This document shows, in pieces, positions 7,980-17,045 of a stretch of 64,000 bases of DNA (positions are counted from its first letter, which is position 1; each line of letters opens with the position of its first letter). Position numbers and translations under genes: made by a program. The notes under the pieces are model-generated. The model was given only the letters and a program-made list of their open reading frames with translations, made no database searches and was not told the origin of the DNA. This stretch comes from a bacterium (GTDB lineage: Bacteria > UBP15 > UBA6099). The stretch spans positions 1 to 64,000 of the forward strand of contig JAKQPS010000019.1 in assembly GCA_029564595.1 (NCBI GenBank), read 5' to 3'.

Positions 7980-9383
7980 TTATGCAAAAAATGTCTTGTA
8001 TAGGGAACGGACGGCGTCGCCGACTCTGCTTTCCATGACGCCGAAGACGATGCTGATTTCCGAGGCTCCCTGAGAAATCATTTCGATGTTGGCTGAAGCG
8101 GAGGCGAAAGCGGCTGTGGCCTTGGCGGCAGTGCCGACGCTTTCCTTCATGCCCTCTCCCACTATGGCGATCATAGCCAGCCCGGTGTCCGCCTTCACGA
8201 TGTCCGGAGCGGGGTTCAGTTTTGTTTTGATGTCTTCCAGCAACCCGGCGACAGTGGCTTTGTTGGCTGCCACTATCTCTTGGTTGATGGATTTTGTTTT
8301 CGGGTCGTATTCCTTGGGGAGCCTGATGATGACCGATATGCTGTCGATGCTGGAAGGAGTGTGCTCGAAAGACAGACCTTTTTTCTCGATGATGTGAAGC
8401 AGCTTGCGGCCGTAGCCGATCTCGCGGTTCATCAGGTGCTTTTCAACGTTGAAGCTGACGAAGTTCGTGTCCGCCGCGATTCCGACCACGCAGTTGTCGT
8501 CCTGCTTTCTGTCATTGACGATTTTAGTAAAAGTGTCTCTGCCGTCAGAATGTCTGACGAGGATTGGAATGTCCGGCGCGTGTTCGACGAGCGGGCGAAT
8601 GGCTTCGTCGTGAAAAACGGAGAAACCGGAATAAGTCAGTTCGCGGAGCTCCCTGAAAGTAAGCTCGGAGATAAGGCGCGGGTTATCGACTATTCCGGGA
8701 TCAGCCGCGCAGATTCCGGGCACGTCCGAGAAATTCTCATAAGCTTCCGCTTTCACTGCGGCGGCGATGATGGAGCCTGAAAGGTCGGAACCGCCTCTGC
8801 TGAACGTGGCGATAGAGCCTCTGCTGGTTCCTCCGTAGAATCCGGGGACTACAGTTATGCCGTCGTAGTTGGCCAGCTTTGACAACTTTTTATAGCAACC
8901 GTTAGTCTGCCGGGCGTTGCCGTATTCGGTGGTGACGGACATGCCCGCCTCGCGCGGGTCGATAAACTTCGCTTTCTTGCCTCTCGCCGAGAAAGCGGCG
9001 GCCATAACGCGCGCGCACCATTCTTCTCCGAACGCCTTCACCGCGTCGAGGCGCATTTCCTTCTGCGAGGCGTCCATCGCCAGACGGCCCATTAGGTCGG
9101 CTTCCGCCCCGGAGACGCATTGCGTTCCGGCGCCGACGCCTTCGGCAATTTCAGCCAGCCGCGCGCAAATGTCTTCGACAAAGCCCTTGGCCTCTGAAGA
9201 GCCGGGGGTCGCCCTTGCGGCTTTAATCAAAAGGTCCGTCACCTTGGTGTCGCCTTTGAATCTTGCGCCGGGGGCGGACACCACGATAATCTTCCGCCTG
9301 TCGTCGCTTTCTATGGTGTTCATCACCATGTTGAAGTTCGCCGCGTTAGCCAGCGAGCTGCCGCCGAATTTCGCCACTATCAT
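7980..9383 (-). CDS. lysC: Aspartate kinase
   Basis: A 467-residue aspartokinase, which phosphorylates aspartate as the first step towards lysine, threonine and methionine. The kinase domain opens with MIVAKFGGSS and includes FSRGGSDLSGS near residue 200 and FSDVPGICAADP near residue 225. The C-terminal third is a pair of ACT regulatory domains (SVIIRLPKEY, then LAMIAIVGEGM). I chose the ATG at 9383, which has GGGAG ten bases upstream and matches the usual family start; a GTG three codons earlier has only one base of spacing. It is monocistronic with its own terminator and is divergent from the thiolase gene. The allosteric effector cannot be told. Confidence 0.88.
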   Translation of the reverse strand: MIVAKFGGSSLANAANFNMVMNTIESDDRRKIIVVSAPGARFKGDTKVTDLLIKAARATPGSSEAKGFVEDICARLAEIAEGVGAGTQCVSGAEADLMGRLAMDASQKEMRLDAVKAFGEEWCARVMAAAFSARGKKAKFIDPREAGMSVTTEYGNARQTNGCYKKLSKLANYDGITVVPGFYGGTSRGSIATFSRGGSDLSGSIIAAAVKAEAYENFSDVPGICAADPGIVDNPRLISELTFRELRELTYSGFSVFHDEAIRPLVEHAPDIPILVRHSDGRDTFTKIVNDRKQDDNCVVGIAADTNFVSFNVEKHLMNREIGYGRKLLHIIEKKGLSFEHTPSSIDSISVIIRLPKEYDPKTKSINQEIVAANKATVAGLLEDIKTKLNPAPDIVKADTGLAMIAIVGEGMKESVGTAAKATAAFASASANIEMISQGASEISIVFGVMESRVGDAVRSLYKTFFA

Positions 9384-9534
9384 TTCCGCCACGCTCCCAC
9401 ATTTAAACTTCCGATATTATGAATGATGGAAGAACTTTTTTAAATAGCGCGGCAACGCGAAACCGGCGCGGGCCTGAGAGCCAAACTTCGATAATGATTT
9501 ATGTTTATGCGCCGATGAGCCGCAAATATTTTAT

Positions 9535-9564
9535 TTGCTTCTATAACGCGCGTTTTGATATAAT
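9535..9564 (+). promoter_or_regulatory. Candidate sigma-70 promoter for thiolase/DUF35 operon
   Basis: TTGCTT, an 18-base spacer and a perfect TATAAT, about 70 bases upstream of the thiolase start. No other gene lies between. Confidence 0.55.
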
Positions 9565-9635
9565 GGCTTTCGTTCCTCCGGCGAACGGAATGAACGAAGA
9601 CTCTTTCGACGCAAAAAAATGAAAGGAGCGCATAG

Positions 9636-11063
9636 ATGATTAAATTCAGTAAGCAGCAGTTGAAGATTCCGAAGATGATGCGGCCGGTGTATCTGGTGAC
9701 GGGCGGTATGTCCGAGTTCCGGCGCGCGTTTCCGGAGAAAAGGACAGAGGAATTGTGCGTGGAAGCGCTGACAATGGCGGCGGAGATGATAAACATGACG
9801 CCCGCCGAGTTGAAGAGCTACATCCACACATGCTATTACGGGCACTTCGCGGATCACTTCGGGGATCAGTTGCTCGGCGAATCCGTGATACACGACAGAC
9901 TCGGGCTTGATCCGCTCGGGAATATCGGAGTAAAAACAGGCGGCGCCACCGGCGGCTCCACTTTGTGGGAAGCTGTCAAAGCCGTCGCTTCGGGATATTC
10001 GGACTGCGCGCTGGCTCTCGGCTGGGAACGCATGGACGAAGTGCCGACGGACGAAGGAAACCACCTTATTTCCTGCGCCGCGGACAAAGACTGGGAAACC
10101 CCGCTAGGCCACATCTACACAGGCTATTACGCCGTCATGGCGCAGAAATACTGGCAGGTTTATGGCAAGTCGGAAGATTCATTCAGAAAGACAATGGCCG
10201 AAATCGCGGTCAAAAACAGAGGCTACGCATGCCATAATCCTTTCGCGCACGGCGGAATGAGAATAACAGTGGAAGATGTTCTCAAATCTCCGGTTATCGC
10301 CGATCCGCTTCGCGCGCTCGACGCCTGCCTGATGAGCGTCGGCTCGGCGTGCTGCATAGTGGCGGACGAGAAAACGGCGTTCAAGATGTGCAAAAACCCG
10401 TTGTTGGTATATGTCGCCGCCGGAACTCACACTTTGAGACCCGCCGACCGCAGAGATATGGAAATCCCTCTGCTTCCCAACGAGACCAAGAACACTTACA
10501 AAGACCTCGACAAGCGGTTCCCCGGCGGAGAACTGTATCCGGGATTCACCGGATTCTTGGCCGCGCGAATGGCTTGTTACTATGCGTACAGGATGGCCGG
10601 CGTATACGATCCGTGCGAGGATCTCGACCTTGTGGAACTGCACGACGCTTTCACCATCAGCGACATCCAGAGCTACGAAGACGTGGGGATCAGGCCGTAC
10701 GGCGAAGGCCGAACGTACGTCGAATCCGGCGACTGCTATGTGACCAATCCGAATACCGGCAAGCCCGGAAAACTCCCGGCGAACCCCTCCGGCGGCCTCA
10801 TCGGCTGCATGCACGCCGTCGGCGCCACCGGCCTGATGCAGGTGTGCGAGTTGATGCTTCAAATCTGGGGCAGGCACGCCGAAGTTCACGGCGACGCCAA
10901 ACGCTGGAAGTCATTCGGCAAGACCAAGCCCAAAGACTGGAAAGACCTTCAGGTCAAAGGCGCGAAACGCGGTCTGGCAATCAGCCACGCCGGCGTAGGC
11001 TCTCACGTCACCGCCACCATCGTCGTTGACCCGAAACACCAGTTGAAAGGAGGCAAAGCCTGA
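9636..11063 (+). CDS. Thiolase-superfamily (SCP2-thiolase-like) protein
   Basis: A 475-residue thiolase-fold protein encoded with a DUF35 partner. Recognisable blocks are VASGYSDCALALGWERM near residue 125 (sG-x-x-D-x-vla-G-x-E-x-M), the C-terminal catalytic-loop match NPSGGLIGCMHAVGATG near residue 390 with its His, and AISHAGVGSH near the end. In the place where thiolases carry the nucleophilic Cys (C-x-S-G) this protein reads TGGATGGSTLW, so I see no acyl-accepting Cys there. The start follows AAAGGAG with normal spacing. Stop and next start overlap (TGATG). Acyl-CoA condensation or cleavage is the family role; BbsAB-type and archaeal acetoacetyl-CoA thiolases also need a DUF35 partner. 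The substrate is unknown. Confidence 0.75.
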   Translation: MIKFSKQQLKIPKMMRPVYLVTGGMSEFRRAFPEKRTEELCVEALTMAAEMINMTPAELKSYIHTCYYGHFADHFGDQLLGESVIHDRLGLDPLGNIGVKTGGATGGSTLWEAVKAVASGYSDCALALGWERMDEVPTDEGNHLISCAADKDWETPLGHIYTGYYAVMAQKYWQVYGKSEDSFRKTMAEIAVKNRGYACHNPFAHGGMRITVEDVLKSPVIADPLRALDACLMSVGSACCIVADEKTAFKMCKNPLLVYVAAGTHTLRPADRRDMEIPLLPNETKNTYKDLDKRFPGGELYPGFTGFLAARMACYYAYRMAGVYDPCEDLDLVELHDAFTISDIQSYEDVGIRPYGEGRTYVESGDCYVTNPNTGKPGKLPANPSGGLIGCMHAVGATGLMQVCELMLQIWGRHAEVHGDAKRWKSFGKTKPKDWKDLQVKGAKRGLAISHAGVGSHVTATIVVDPKHQLKGGKA

Positions 11064-11662
11064 TGAGCTGCGCACACGAACAGAACAGAGGAAAAGTAAA
11101 AGTTGACAACAATCGCTACATTGTCAAAGGCGACTTTTCCGTTATCTACCCGAACACTCCCATCTTTAACAAGCAGGGCAAGCTCTGCGGAGTGACCAAT
11201 CCGCGCGACATGACGTACATTCACTCGTACGGCGCGGAAGCCCCCTTCTTCGAGGGCCTGTCGAAAGGTTCGCTGAAGGGAACCAAGTGCGAAAACCCGG
11301 CCTGCGAATATAAAGGCTCGGTGTACATTCCTTTCAGGATTTACTGCCCGGACTGCCTGAAGAAAATGAAGATCGTCGATCTCACGGCGGCAGCTAAGAA
11401 AACCGCCCGCATATACACCTATATGGTGTGCGAGAGAAGCGGAGCTTTCAACACTCTGGACAAACCCATCAAATTCATCAACGTGAAGATTGAGGGAACG
11501 GCGACGATTCTGATGAGCTACCTGTATCTCGGCGAGCCGTCGATGGGAATGCGGGTCGTGCCCATATTCAGAACGAAGAACCCGACCTACACGATAACCG
11601 ACCTTTCTTGGGTTCCCGAAGGAACTCCCCAGAGCAAGCTTCCGAAGGGTTTCTCTTTCTGA
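11063..11662 (+). CDS. Zn-ribbon/OB-fold DUF35 protein, thiolase partner
   Basis: A 199-residue protein with a rubredoxin-like zinc ribbon, CENPACEY then YCPDCLKKM near residues 75-105, followed by an OB-fold region (ARIYTYMVCERSG onward). Such proteins form complexes with SCP2-type thiolases, for example BbsA with BbsB and archaeal thiolase/HMG-CoA synthase assemblies, and channel CoA esters. The ATG overlaps the thiolase stop by one base, and GGAGG lies in the end of the thiolase gene, so equimolar synthesis is likely. The usual DUF35 is about 130 residues; here the N-terminal 70 residues are extra. Confidence 0.8.
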   Translation: MSCAHEQNRGKVKVDNNRYIVKGDFSVIYPNTPIFNKQGKLCGVTNPRDMTYIHSYGAEAPFFEGLSKGSLKGTKCENPACEYKGSVYIPFRIYCPDCLKKMKIVDLTAAAKKTARIYTYMVCERSGAFNTLDKPIKFINVKIEGTATILMSYLYLGEPSMGMRVVPIFRTKNPTYTITDLSWVPEGTPQSKLPKGFSF

Positions 11663-11696
11663 TAAAAAGCGGCTCAGCCGCGACGTTAAGCAATCC

Positions 11697-11723
11697 AAAA
11701 CGGGCCGCAAGGCCCGTTTTTTT
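11697..11723 (+). terminator. Rho-independent terminator after thiolase/DUF35 operon
   Basis: AAAACGGGCC and GGCCCGTTTT form a ten-base stem with a GCAA loop, followed by more Ts. It lies 35 bases after the DUF35 stop codon. Confidence 0.85.
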
Positions 11724-11799
11724 ATATCCGCGCGCGCCGCTGTTTCGGCGCCACAAAAAACTCCGCTTTTTAAGGATATTGTTAAATATTGAATTTTTA

Positions 11800-13182
11800 A
11801 TGGATATTGATATAGATTATGGTGGCAACTACATTCAGAGCGCAGAAACTGGCGGGCGGACATATCACATGGACGAGTTGCACGGCAGAACAGAATTCAT
11901 AGCCCATCTGCTTGAAGGCAACAACGCGATGGTCCGCGGCGACGTTGACGACGCCATTGCCGCATACCACCGCGCCATATCACATAAGCCCGACTTCTCG
12001 CTCGCATATTCAAAACTCGGCGAGGCTTACTATAGAAAGAAAGACTTCGCTCAGGCCGTGTCATATTTCAAGAAGTCTTTGGATTTGAACCCGCTGCAGA
12101 CCGAAACGTTGTACAGGCTTGGGAAAGCTTACGGAGAACAGGGAATGCTAGTGCAATCGGCGGTGGCTTTCGACCTCGCCAAGGAAAGAGACCCGGAAGG
12201 GGACTTTTCAGATAGAATCGATGACAGCCAAAGACGCATCAGGAAAAAATCCTCAAAGAAGTCCGTTCAACATGCCTCTTTCCGCAAGGCGGCTGTTGAA
12301 GCATTAAAAGACATTTTCTCGCGCCCTGTCATAATCCTCCCCATTGCCGCCGCTATCGCCATTTTGTTTGCCGCAGACGCTTTTTTAGGCTCTTTTCTCG
12401 CGCGTTTCATGCCGGACATGCGGACTGTCCCTATTACTCAATTCTTCATATCGTCCGACGCCGCATTCAACGAAGCCGCGATTTATTATTACTCGTCTCA
12501 ACTGGCGCTATTCGCGTTGGTCTGTTCTCCGTTCTACGGCCTCTGCGCTATTATGGTCAAGCAGAACGCGCGCGACGGACGAATATCCCCGGCGGAAGCC
12601 ATTGCCGAGATTATTGAGCGATACTCGGCGCTTTCAGGCGCGGTTCTGCTCATCCTCATTGCAATGTTCGGGACCGGAACCCTGTTTCACTTTCTGTTCG
12701 AAGCGTTTCGCCGGCTGGCGGCTGAGCTCGGTTTCAAATTGTTCTTCATTAAACCGATTATTCCTTTTATCGCGCTTTGCGTCCCCGCTTACTTTGCCTT
12801 TACTTTTACGGTAATCGCCTTGGACAAGAACAACATGGAAAAAGGATTCGTCAGAGCGACCGCTTTCGGAGCAAGGCATTTTCCCAAGACGTTTCTTCTA
12901 TTATGCGTTTTCGGCGCGATTCTGGTTTTTGCCGCATTGTTACCGCCTTCCGGCGCTTTTTTCAGCGCGGCGAAGTTCGTGTTTTTCACTCTGATCAACG
13001 TTTTTGCCGTTGCATTGCTTGCCCATGCTCATTTACAATCCCGCGGTTCCCACAGAAAAAAACACTCAAAACCAGACAGCGGAACGCCTTCTTCTGAAAC
13101 TCAGGAAACCGAAGACGGCTTTGAGCCGATTGCCTACCCCGACACCTCGGATTTATACGAATACACAGAAGAAGACAAATAA
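11800..13182 (+). CDS. TPR-repeat membrane protein of unknown function
   Basis: A 460-residue protein that I do not recognise as a family. Residues about 35-135 are two to three tetratricopeptide repeats (AIAAYHRAISHKPDFSLAYS, then AVSYFKKSLDLNPLQTETLY). From about residue 180 there are five or so hydrophobic helices (IILPIAAAIAILFAADAFL; LALFALVCSPFYGLCAIM; LLILIAMFGTG; FIALCVPAYFAFTFTVIAL; ILVFAALLPPSG). The tail is acidic and polar. The N-terminal TPRs are probably cytoplasmic. I start at MDIDIDYGG because upstream codons overlap the previous terminator region; no clear ribosome site precedes it. The membrane half resembles DUF4013/YIF-like membrane domains only loosely. Confidence 0.6.
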   Translation: MDIDIDYGGNYIQSAETGGRTYHMDELHGRTEFIAHLLEGNNAMVRGDVDDAIAAYHRAISHKPDFSLAYSKLGEAYYRKKDFAQAVSYFKKSLDLNPLQTETLYRLGKAYGEQGMLVQSAVAFDLAKERDPEGDFSDRIDDSQRRIRKKSSKKSVQHASFRKAAVEALKDIFSRPVIILPIAAAIAILFAADAFLGSFLARFMPDMRTVPITQFFISSDAAFNEAAIYYYSSQLALFALVCSPFYGLCAIMVKQNARDGRISPAEAIAEIIERYSALSGAVLLILIAMFGTGTLFHFLFEAFRRLAAELGFKLFFIKPIIPFIALCVPAYFAFTFTVIALDKNNMEKGFVRATAFGARHFPKTFLLLCVFGAILVFAALLPPSGAFFSAAKFVFFTLINVFAVALLAHAHLQSRGSHRKKHSKPDSGTPSSETQETEDGFEPIAYPDTSDLYEYTEEDK

Positions 13183-13309
13183 CTCTCCGATCCAATCAAA
13201 CCAACAAATTAAAATCAATCAAAACGCCGCAATGTTGCTCTTCAGTGATATAATCAATGTCAGGCTGCAGGTCGTTGAAAACTATTTTTTAGATTATGAT
13301 TGCGGCATA

Positions 13310-13338
13310 TTGAGCGGCGGGCGCAAACAACGGATAAT
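13310..13338 (+). promoter_or_regulatory. Promoter for leaderless asparagine-synthetase-like gene
   Basis: TTGAGC, a 17-base spacer and GATAAT. The ATG at 13348 is nine bases after the -10 box, so the mRNA would start within about three bases of the start codon. No Shine-Dalgarno sequence is present. Confidence 0.6.
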
Positions 13339-13347
13339 ATGTCACTT

Positions 13348-15153
13348 ATGAGCGGCATTTGCGGTTTTATAGGCGCGAGGGACGAGACTCTGATAGACAG
13401 AATGCTCGACCGCATGAAATGGCGCGGCGGGTTTCCTCTGAAATTCTACCGTGGCGGCGATTTCGGCCTCGGCGTCTGTCAGGACGCGCCGCCGCAAGGC
13501 GACCCCTCGACGCCCCTGCTCGCATTCAACGAAAATAAAAGCGTGTGCGTCGTCTGCGACGGCAACATTTCCGACGAGGCTGATATCCGCGACAGGCTTC
13601 TCGCCGCCGGACACGCTTTTAAAACCGATTCTCCGGCTGAAACTATCGCGCACGCTTACGAAGAACACGGGCTAGGTTTCTTAGATGTTTTTCAAGGGGT
13701 TTTCGCTTTCGCCCTCTGGGACGAGTCCGAATTCCTTCTTGTCTTGGGACGCGACAGGTTCGGCGTCAGGCCTTTGTGTTTCAGCGTCTCACAGGACAAA
13801 CTTCTTTTCGCGTCAAGCTCCGCCGCATTGCGCGCCTGCGACCCCGAACACGCCGGATTGGACGTCAGAAGTCTCGACGCTCGCGTTGCATTCGGATATG
13901 TCCCCGGCGAAAGAACTATGTTCGAGAACATCACCAGACTTGCGCCCGGACATCTGATGATATGCCGTCGTGGAGCGGTCAGAGTGTCAAAGTATTGGGA
14001 ACCTGCCCCCGAGACGGACTCCGACGCGGAACCGGATTGGCTTGAGAATGCGGTTGAAAAGCTTGGCGGCTCTTTTTCGCAGCAGAAATCCGATGGAGCA
14101 GCGCCACCGGTCTGCATAATCGAGCCGCCTTACGGCTCCTCGCCAAACCCCGCAGCCGCTCTCACGTTCGCGCTTGCCGGCGGCCATGTGGATATCATTG
14201 AGCCTGACCCTGCATCCGTTGCCTTCTTCGAATCACCCCTCTCGCCCGGCGCCCCAGATTTCTCTAGAATTCCGTCGCTCCTGAAAATAATGGACGCGCC
14301 CCCATCAGACTTCTCTTTTTTGCTTCTCGACACCGCGATTTCAAGTTCCGCCGCGGCAGGCTCTCGAATATTGTCCGCCGCCGGGTTATCGGAGGCGCTG
14401 GAAGCTGCGGCAATTTTCAGTTTTATCGCATCGATAAAGTCTGTCGCCGGCATTCGCCCGCAATGGGCGCGCGCCGCGACCGCCGCCTTTCTACGGCGCG
14501 CGCCCCGCTTCATGCCCGGATTGAATTCCCTCCCGGTCTCAGGAATCCGCGTCGCGGCGGCGCTCTCAGGTTGCGGAAATGTTCCCGACATTTTCGACGC
14601 TCTCTTCTGCGTCATTCCCTCAAATGTTAGAGAAGAACTGTACTCCGCCCAAGTCTCGACCGCGTTGTCAGGTTTTCTTGCGTCCCATTCCAGCGTCATA
14701 GCGAACAATTCTCAAGCAGGTTCCTCGCGCGCGACAGCCTCGGTAGCCGCTTTTCTTTTCGACACGTTGATGCCGTCTTGCGTTCTGCCGAGACTGGACG
14801 CCGTGTCGGCCCTGAACCGGACGCGCGTAGAGTTCCCATTTCTTAATGAGAATATAATCCGGTCAGTTCCTCGCGGACGCGAGGGAGCGCGCGGCTTTCG
14901 GGATATCGCCGACTCTTACGCTCTGGAAACAAGAGACGGAAAGAAGGCCCGCCGCTTCCGCGCCCGCCGAGTTCCGTCCGAAGTCATATCCTTCATCGAA
15001 CAATACCTAACCGAGGAACGGACGCGCGCGCGAGGTTTTTTCAAATGGGAACAGACGCTCGCCTTGAAGAACGCCGCAGACAAAACTCCCGCTGTCTCGC
15101 TCGCCCTGCTTGAAGCGTGGTGCGATTGCCACGCGCGCGGCTCGGTTCGCTAA
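13348..15153 (+). CDS. Asparagine synthetase-like protein with both active sites degenerate
   Basis: A 601-residue AsnB-type architecture. The N-terminal class II glutaminase fold is clear (MSGICGFIG, then LLAFNENKSVCVVCDGNISD near residue 58 and LVLGRDRFGVRPL near residue 133), but residue 2 is Ser, not the catalytic Cys. In the synthetase half the ATP-binding SGG-x-D-S loop is missing; the equivalent stretch reads IIEPPYGSSPNPAAA. A late block SALNRTRVEFPFLNENII matches the E-x-R-x-P-F-L-D region of AsnB. It may therefore be a non-catalytic or altered-function homologue. Its last bases touch the creatininase-like gene, suggesting an operon. The start is set by the 13310 promoter and by family N-terminus. 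Confidence 0.7.
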   Translation: MSGICGFIGARDETLIDRMLDRMKWRGGFPLKFYRGGDFGLGVCQDAPPQGDPSTPLLAFNENKSVCVVCDGNISDEADIRDRLLAAGHAFKTDSPAETIAHAYEEHGLGFLDVFQGVFAFALWDESEFLLVLGRDRFGVRPLCFSVSQDKLLFASSSAALRACDPEHAGLDVRSLDARVAFGYVPGERTMFENITRLAPGHLMICRRGAVRVSKYWEPAPETDSDAEPDWLENAVEKLGGSFSQQKSDGAAPPVCIIEPPYGSSPNPAAALTFALAGGHVDIIEPDPASVAFFESPLSPGAPDFSRIPSLLKIMDAPPSDFSFLLLDTAISSSAAAGSRILSAAGLSEALEAAAIFSFIASIKSVAGIRPQWARAATAAFLRRAPRFMPGLNSLPVSGIRVAAALSGCGNVPDIFDALFCVIPSNVREELYSAQVSTALSGFLASHSSVIANNSQAGSSRATASVAAFLFDTLMPSCVLPRLDAVSALNRTRVEFPFLNENIIRSVPRGREGARGFRDIADSYALETRDGKKARRFRARRVPSEVISFIEQYLTEERTRARGFFKWEQTLALKNAADKTPAVSLALLEAWCDCHARGSVR

Positions 15154-15169
15154 CGGAGGTCTCGAAATA

Positions 15170-16012
15170 TTGAAACCCGGAAAGAACGTCAGATTTGAAA
15201 CGATGACTCCCGGCGAACTGGAGAGGGCGGTTCTATCAACGCCCGTAGCTTGGGTTCCCGTGGGCACGCTGGAATGGCACGGGAGACATTTGCCCGTCGG
15301 ACTCGACGCCATCAAAGCGCGCGCCCTTTGCCTTCGCGCGGCGGATGTCGCGGGCGGCGTCGTTCTTCCCGCCAACTATTGTTCAATACTCGGAATGCGG
15401 TTCCCATGGACATTCAGGCAGAACCCCGCCGTATTCGCACGAAACTACTTTGACATCCTCGTGTCGCTCAAAAAATACGGATTCAAATCAATCATCATAC
15501 TAACCGGCCACTACCCTGTCGAACAGGTTCTTGCTCTCATGGCGCTGTCGGAAACATTTACGGCTCTATACCGCGCGCCAGTGGTCTCTATACCTGAGTT
15601 TGCTATGGCTGAAGGCACAGGCTATGCGGGAGACCACGCCGCAGTCTGGGAAACTTCTCTGATGATGGCTCTGTTCCCGGAACTCGTCGACGCCGGAGAG
15701 CTTGAACAATTAAGCGGCCTCAGCTCTTTTGATTTATGGAAGAAAGGAATTCAAGGCAAAAACCCGGCGGACGGCGCTTCCACTGAGCTTGGGGAGAAAA
15801 CCGTCGATATAATAACAGACAATCTCGCTTCTCTCGCCTCAGAAATGTTGTCCTCCCGAAGCGTCGCCGTTCCGGCCCGCGTTCACAGAAACGCGCTCTC
15901 CTATTTCATACGGGAAAATATCAAACAGGCTCCCGGCTTTTTCAGCGAAATCGCAGCTTCAGCCGGATTGGGCCGTTTATCGCTGTTTAGCTTCAGAGAG
16001 AAAAAGGAATAA
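15170..16012 (+). CDS. Creatininase/MftE-family metal amidohydrolase
   Basis: About 280 residues. The creatininase metal-site motif is visible as GTLEWHGRHLPVGLDAIKA near residue 26 (Glu, His, Asp), followed by ILTGHYP near residue 112 and GDHAAVWETSLMM near residue 155 with the conserved Glu. Family members hydrolyse cyclic or peptide amides; MftE and ArfB-like enzymes are examples. I chose a TTG start ten bases after GGAGG, which lies right behind the stop of the asparagine-synthetase-like gene; a longer ORF start overlaps that gene. Co-transcription with that gene suggests an amide-related pathway, which is inference. Confidence 0.72.
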   Translation: MKPGKNVRFETMTPGELERAVLSTPVAWVPVGTLEWHGRHLPVGLDAIKARALCLRAADVAGGVVLPANYCSILGMRFPWTFRQNPAVFARNYFDILVSLKKYGFKSIIILTGHYPVEQVLALMALSETFTALYRAPVVSIPEFAMAEGTGYAGDHAAVWETSLMMALFPELVDAGELEQLSGLSSFDLWKKGIQGKNPADGASTELGEKTVDIITDNLASLASEMLSSRSVAVPARVHRNALSYFIRENIKQAPGFFSEIAASAGLGRLSLFSFREKKE

Positions 16013-16057
16013 ATGCTATTTCTTATGCGACTAATGTAAAAAAGGAGAATTCTTAGA

Positions 16058-17026
16058 ATGTTCCGCAGAGAATCAACGCTTCTATCGGCAACCGCCGCGA
16101 TTAAGATTTTATTATTTTCCGTTTTGGCGCTGGTTTTAAGCGGAGGGATTGCCGCTGCCTCAATCAAAAATGATCCCACGTTCAAGGATGTCCCTTATGG
16201 GGCGCATCCGAGAGCCGTCCTTGATTTCTGGAAAGCAAACACGGAGAATCCAGCGCCGGTCGTCATATTCATACACGGGGGCGGCTTCTATCTCGGAGAT
16301 AAATCTCACGTCTCTGAAGCTGATATAAAACAATGTCTCGAAAACGGAGTGTCTTTCGCTTCAATCAGTTATCCATACTACCAAGACATGCCACTACATG
16401 AAATTATCAGGGACAATATCGCTCGTTCCGTGCAGTTTATCAGACACAAATCAGCAGATTGGAATATAGATAAAAGCAGAGTGGTCGTTTACGGCCAGTC
16501 CGCCGGAGCCGGGTCTTCTCTCTGGATAGCCTCCCACGACGACCTCGCGGATCCCTCCTCTCAGGATCCTGTTCTGAGAGAGTCGTCAAGAGTGACCGCC
16601 GCAGGGCTTATCGCCACTCAAGCCACCTACCATTTCCCCCTTTGGAAAAAACTGTTTGAGAATTCCGTCGATCCGAAGACGGTGAAAGCATGGATGATGA
16701 TACTCGACCAGACCATGCTGGATATGTATCACGCAAAGAACGCCAAGCAGTTGAAATCGAAGGAGTTTGAGCCGATGCTTCGCGACCTCGACATGCTGTC
16801 CCTGATGGACGCAAACGATCCGCCTTTGATTATGACGACATTCACCAGCAAACTGCCCGGCGGAGACATCCTTCATCATGAAAGACACCCTCAGGCGGTA
16901 AAAGAGAAATGCGACGCCGTCGGAATGAAGTGCGTCATCAATTTGGACTCCACTCCAGACGAAAAGCGCGTTGGAACACTCGATTTTCTCCTTGAACAGT
17001 TGTCGCCGGATTCTACGCTTAAATGA
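16058..17026 (+). CDS. Exported alpha/beta-hydrolase (esterase/kynurenine formamidase-like)
   Basis: A 322-residue protein with a signal peptide (hydrophobic IKILLFSVLALVLSGGIAAA, cleavage around residue 35). It has the HGGG oxyanion motif IHGGGFYLGD near residue 72 and nucleophile elbow VYGQSAGAGSS near residue 148. The likely acid is in DANDPPLIM and the His in HHERHPQAV near residue 275. This is the BD-FAE/hormone-sensitive-lipase-like group. AAGGAG precedes the ATG by about ten bases. It probably acts in the periplasm on small esters or amides. The substrate is not predictable. Confidence 0.8.
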   Translation: MFRRESTLLSATAAIKILLFSVLALVLSGGIAAASIKNDPTFKDVPYGAHPRAVLDFWKANTENPAPVVIFIHGGGFYLGDKSHVSEADIKQCLENGVSFASISYPYYQDMPLHEIIRDNIARSVQFIRHKSADWNIDKSRVVVYGQSAGAGSSLWIASHDDLADPSSQDPVLRESSRVTAAGLIATQATYHFPLWKKLFENSVDPKTVKAWMMILDQTMLDMYHAKNAKQLKSKEFEPMLRDLDMLSLMDANDPPLIMTTFTSKLPGGDILHHERHPQAVKEKCDAVGMKCVINLDSTPDEKRVGTLDFLLEQLSPDSTLK

Positions 17027-17045
17027 ATTTTTCGAATAGCGCGGT

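Noticed and set aside
9393-9635. Lysine riboswitch upstream of aspartokinase
   Set aside because: I could not find the conserved core or a fitting fold; the interval is divergent and short of structure on the minus strand.
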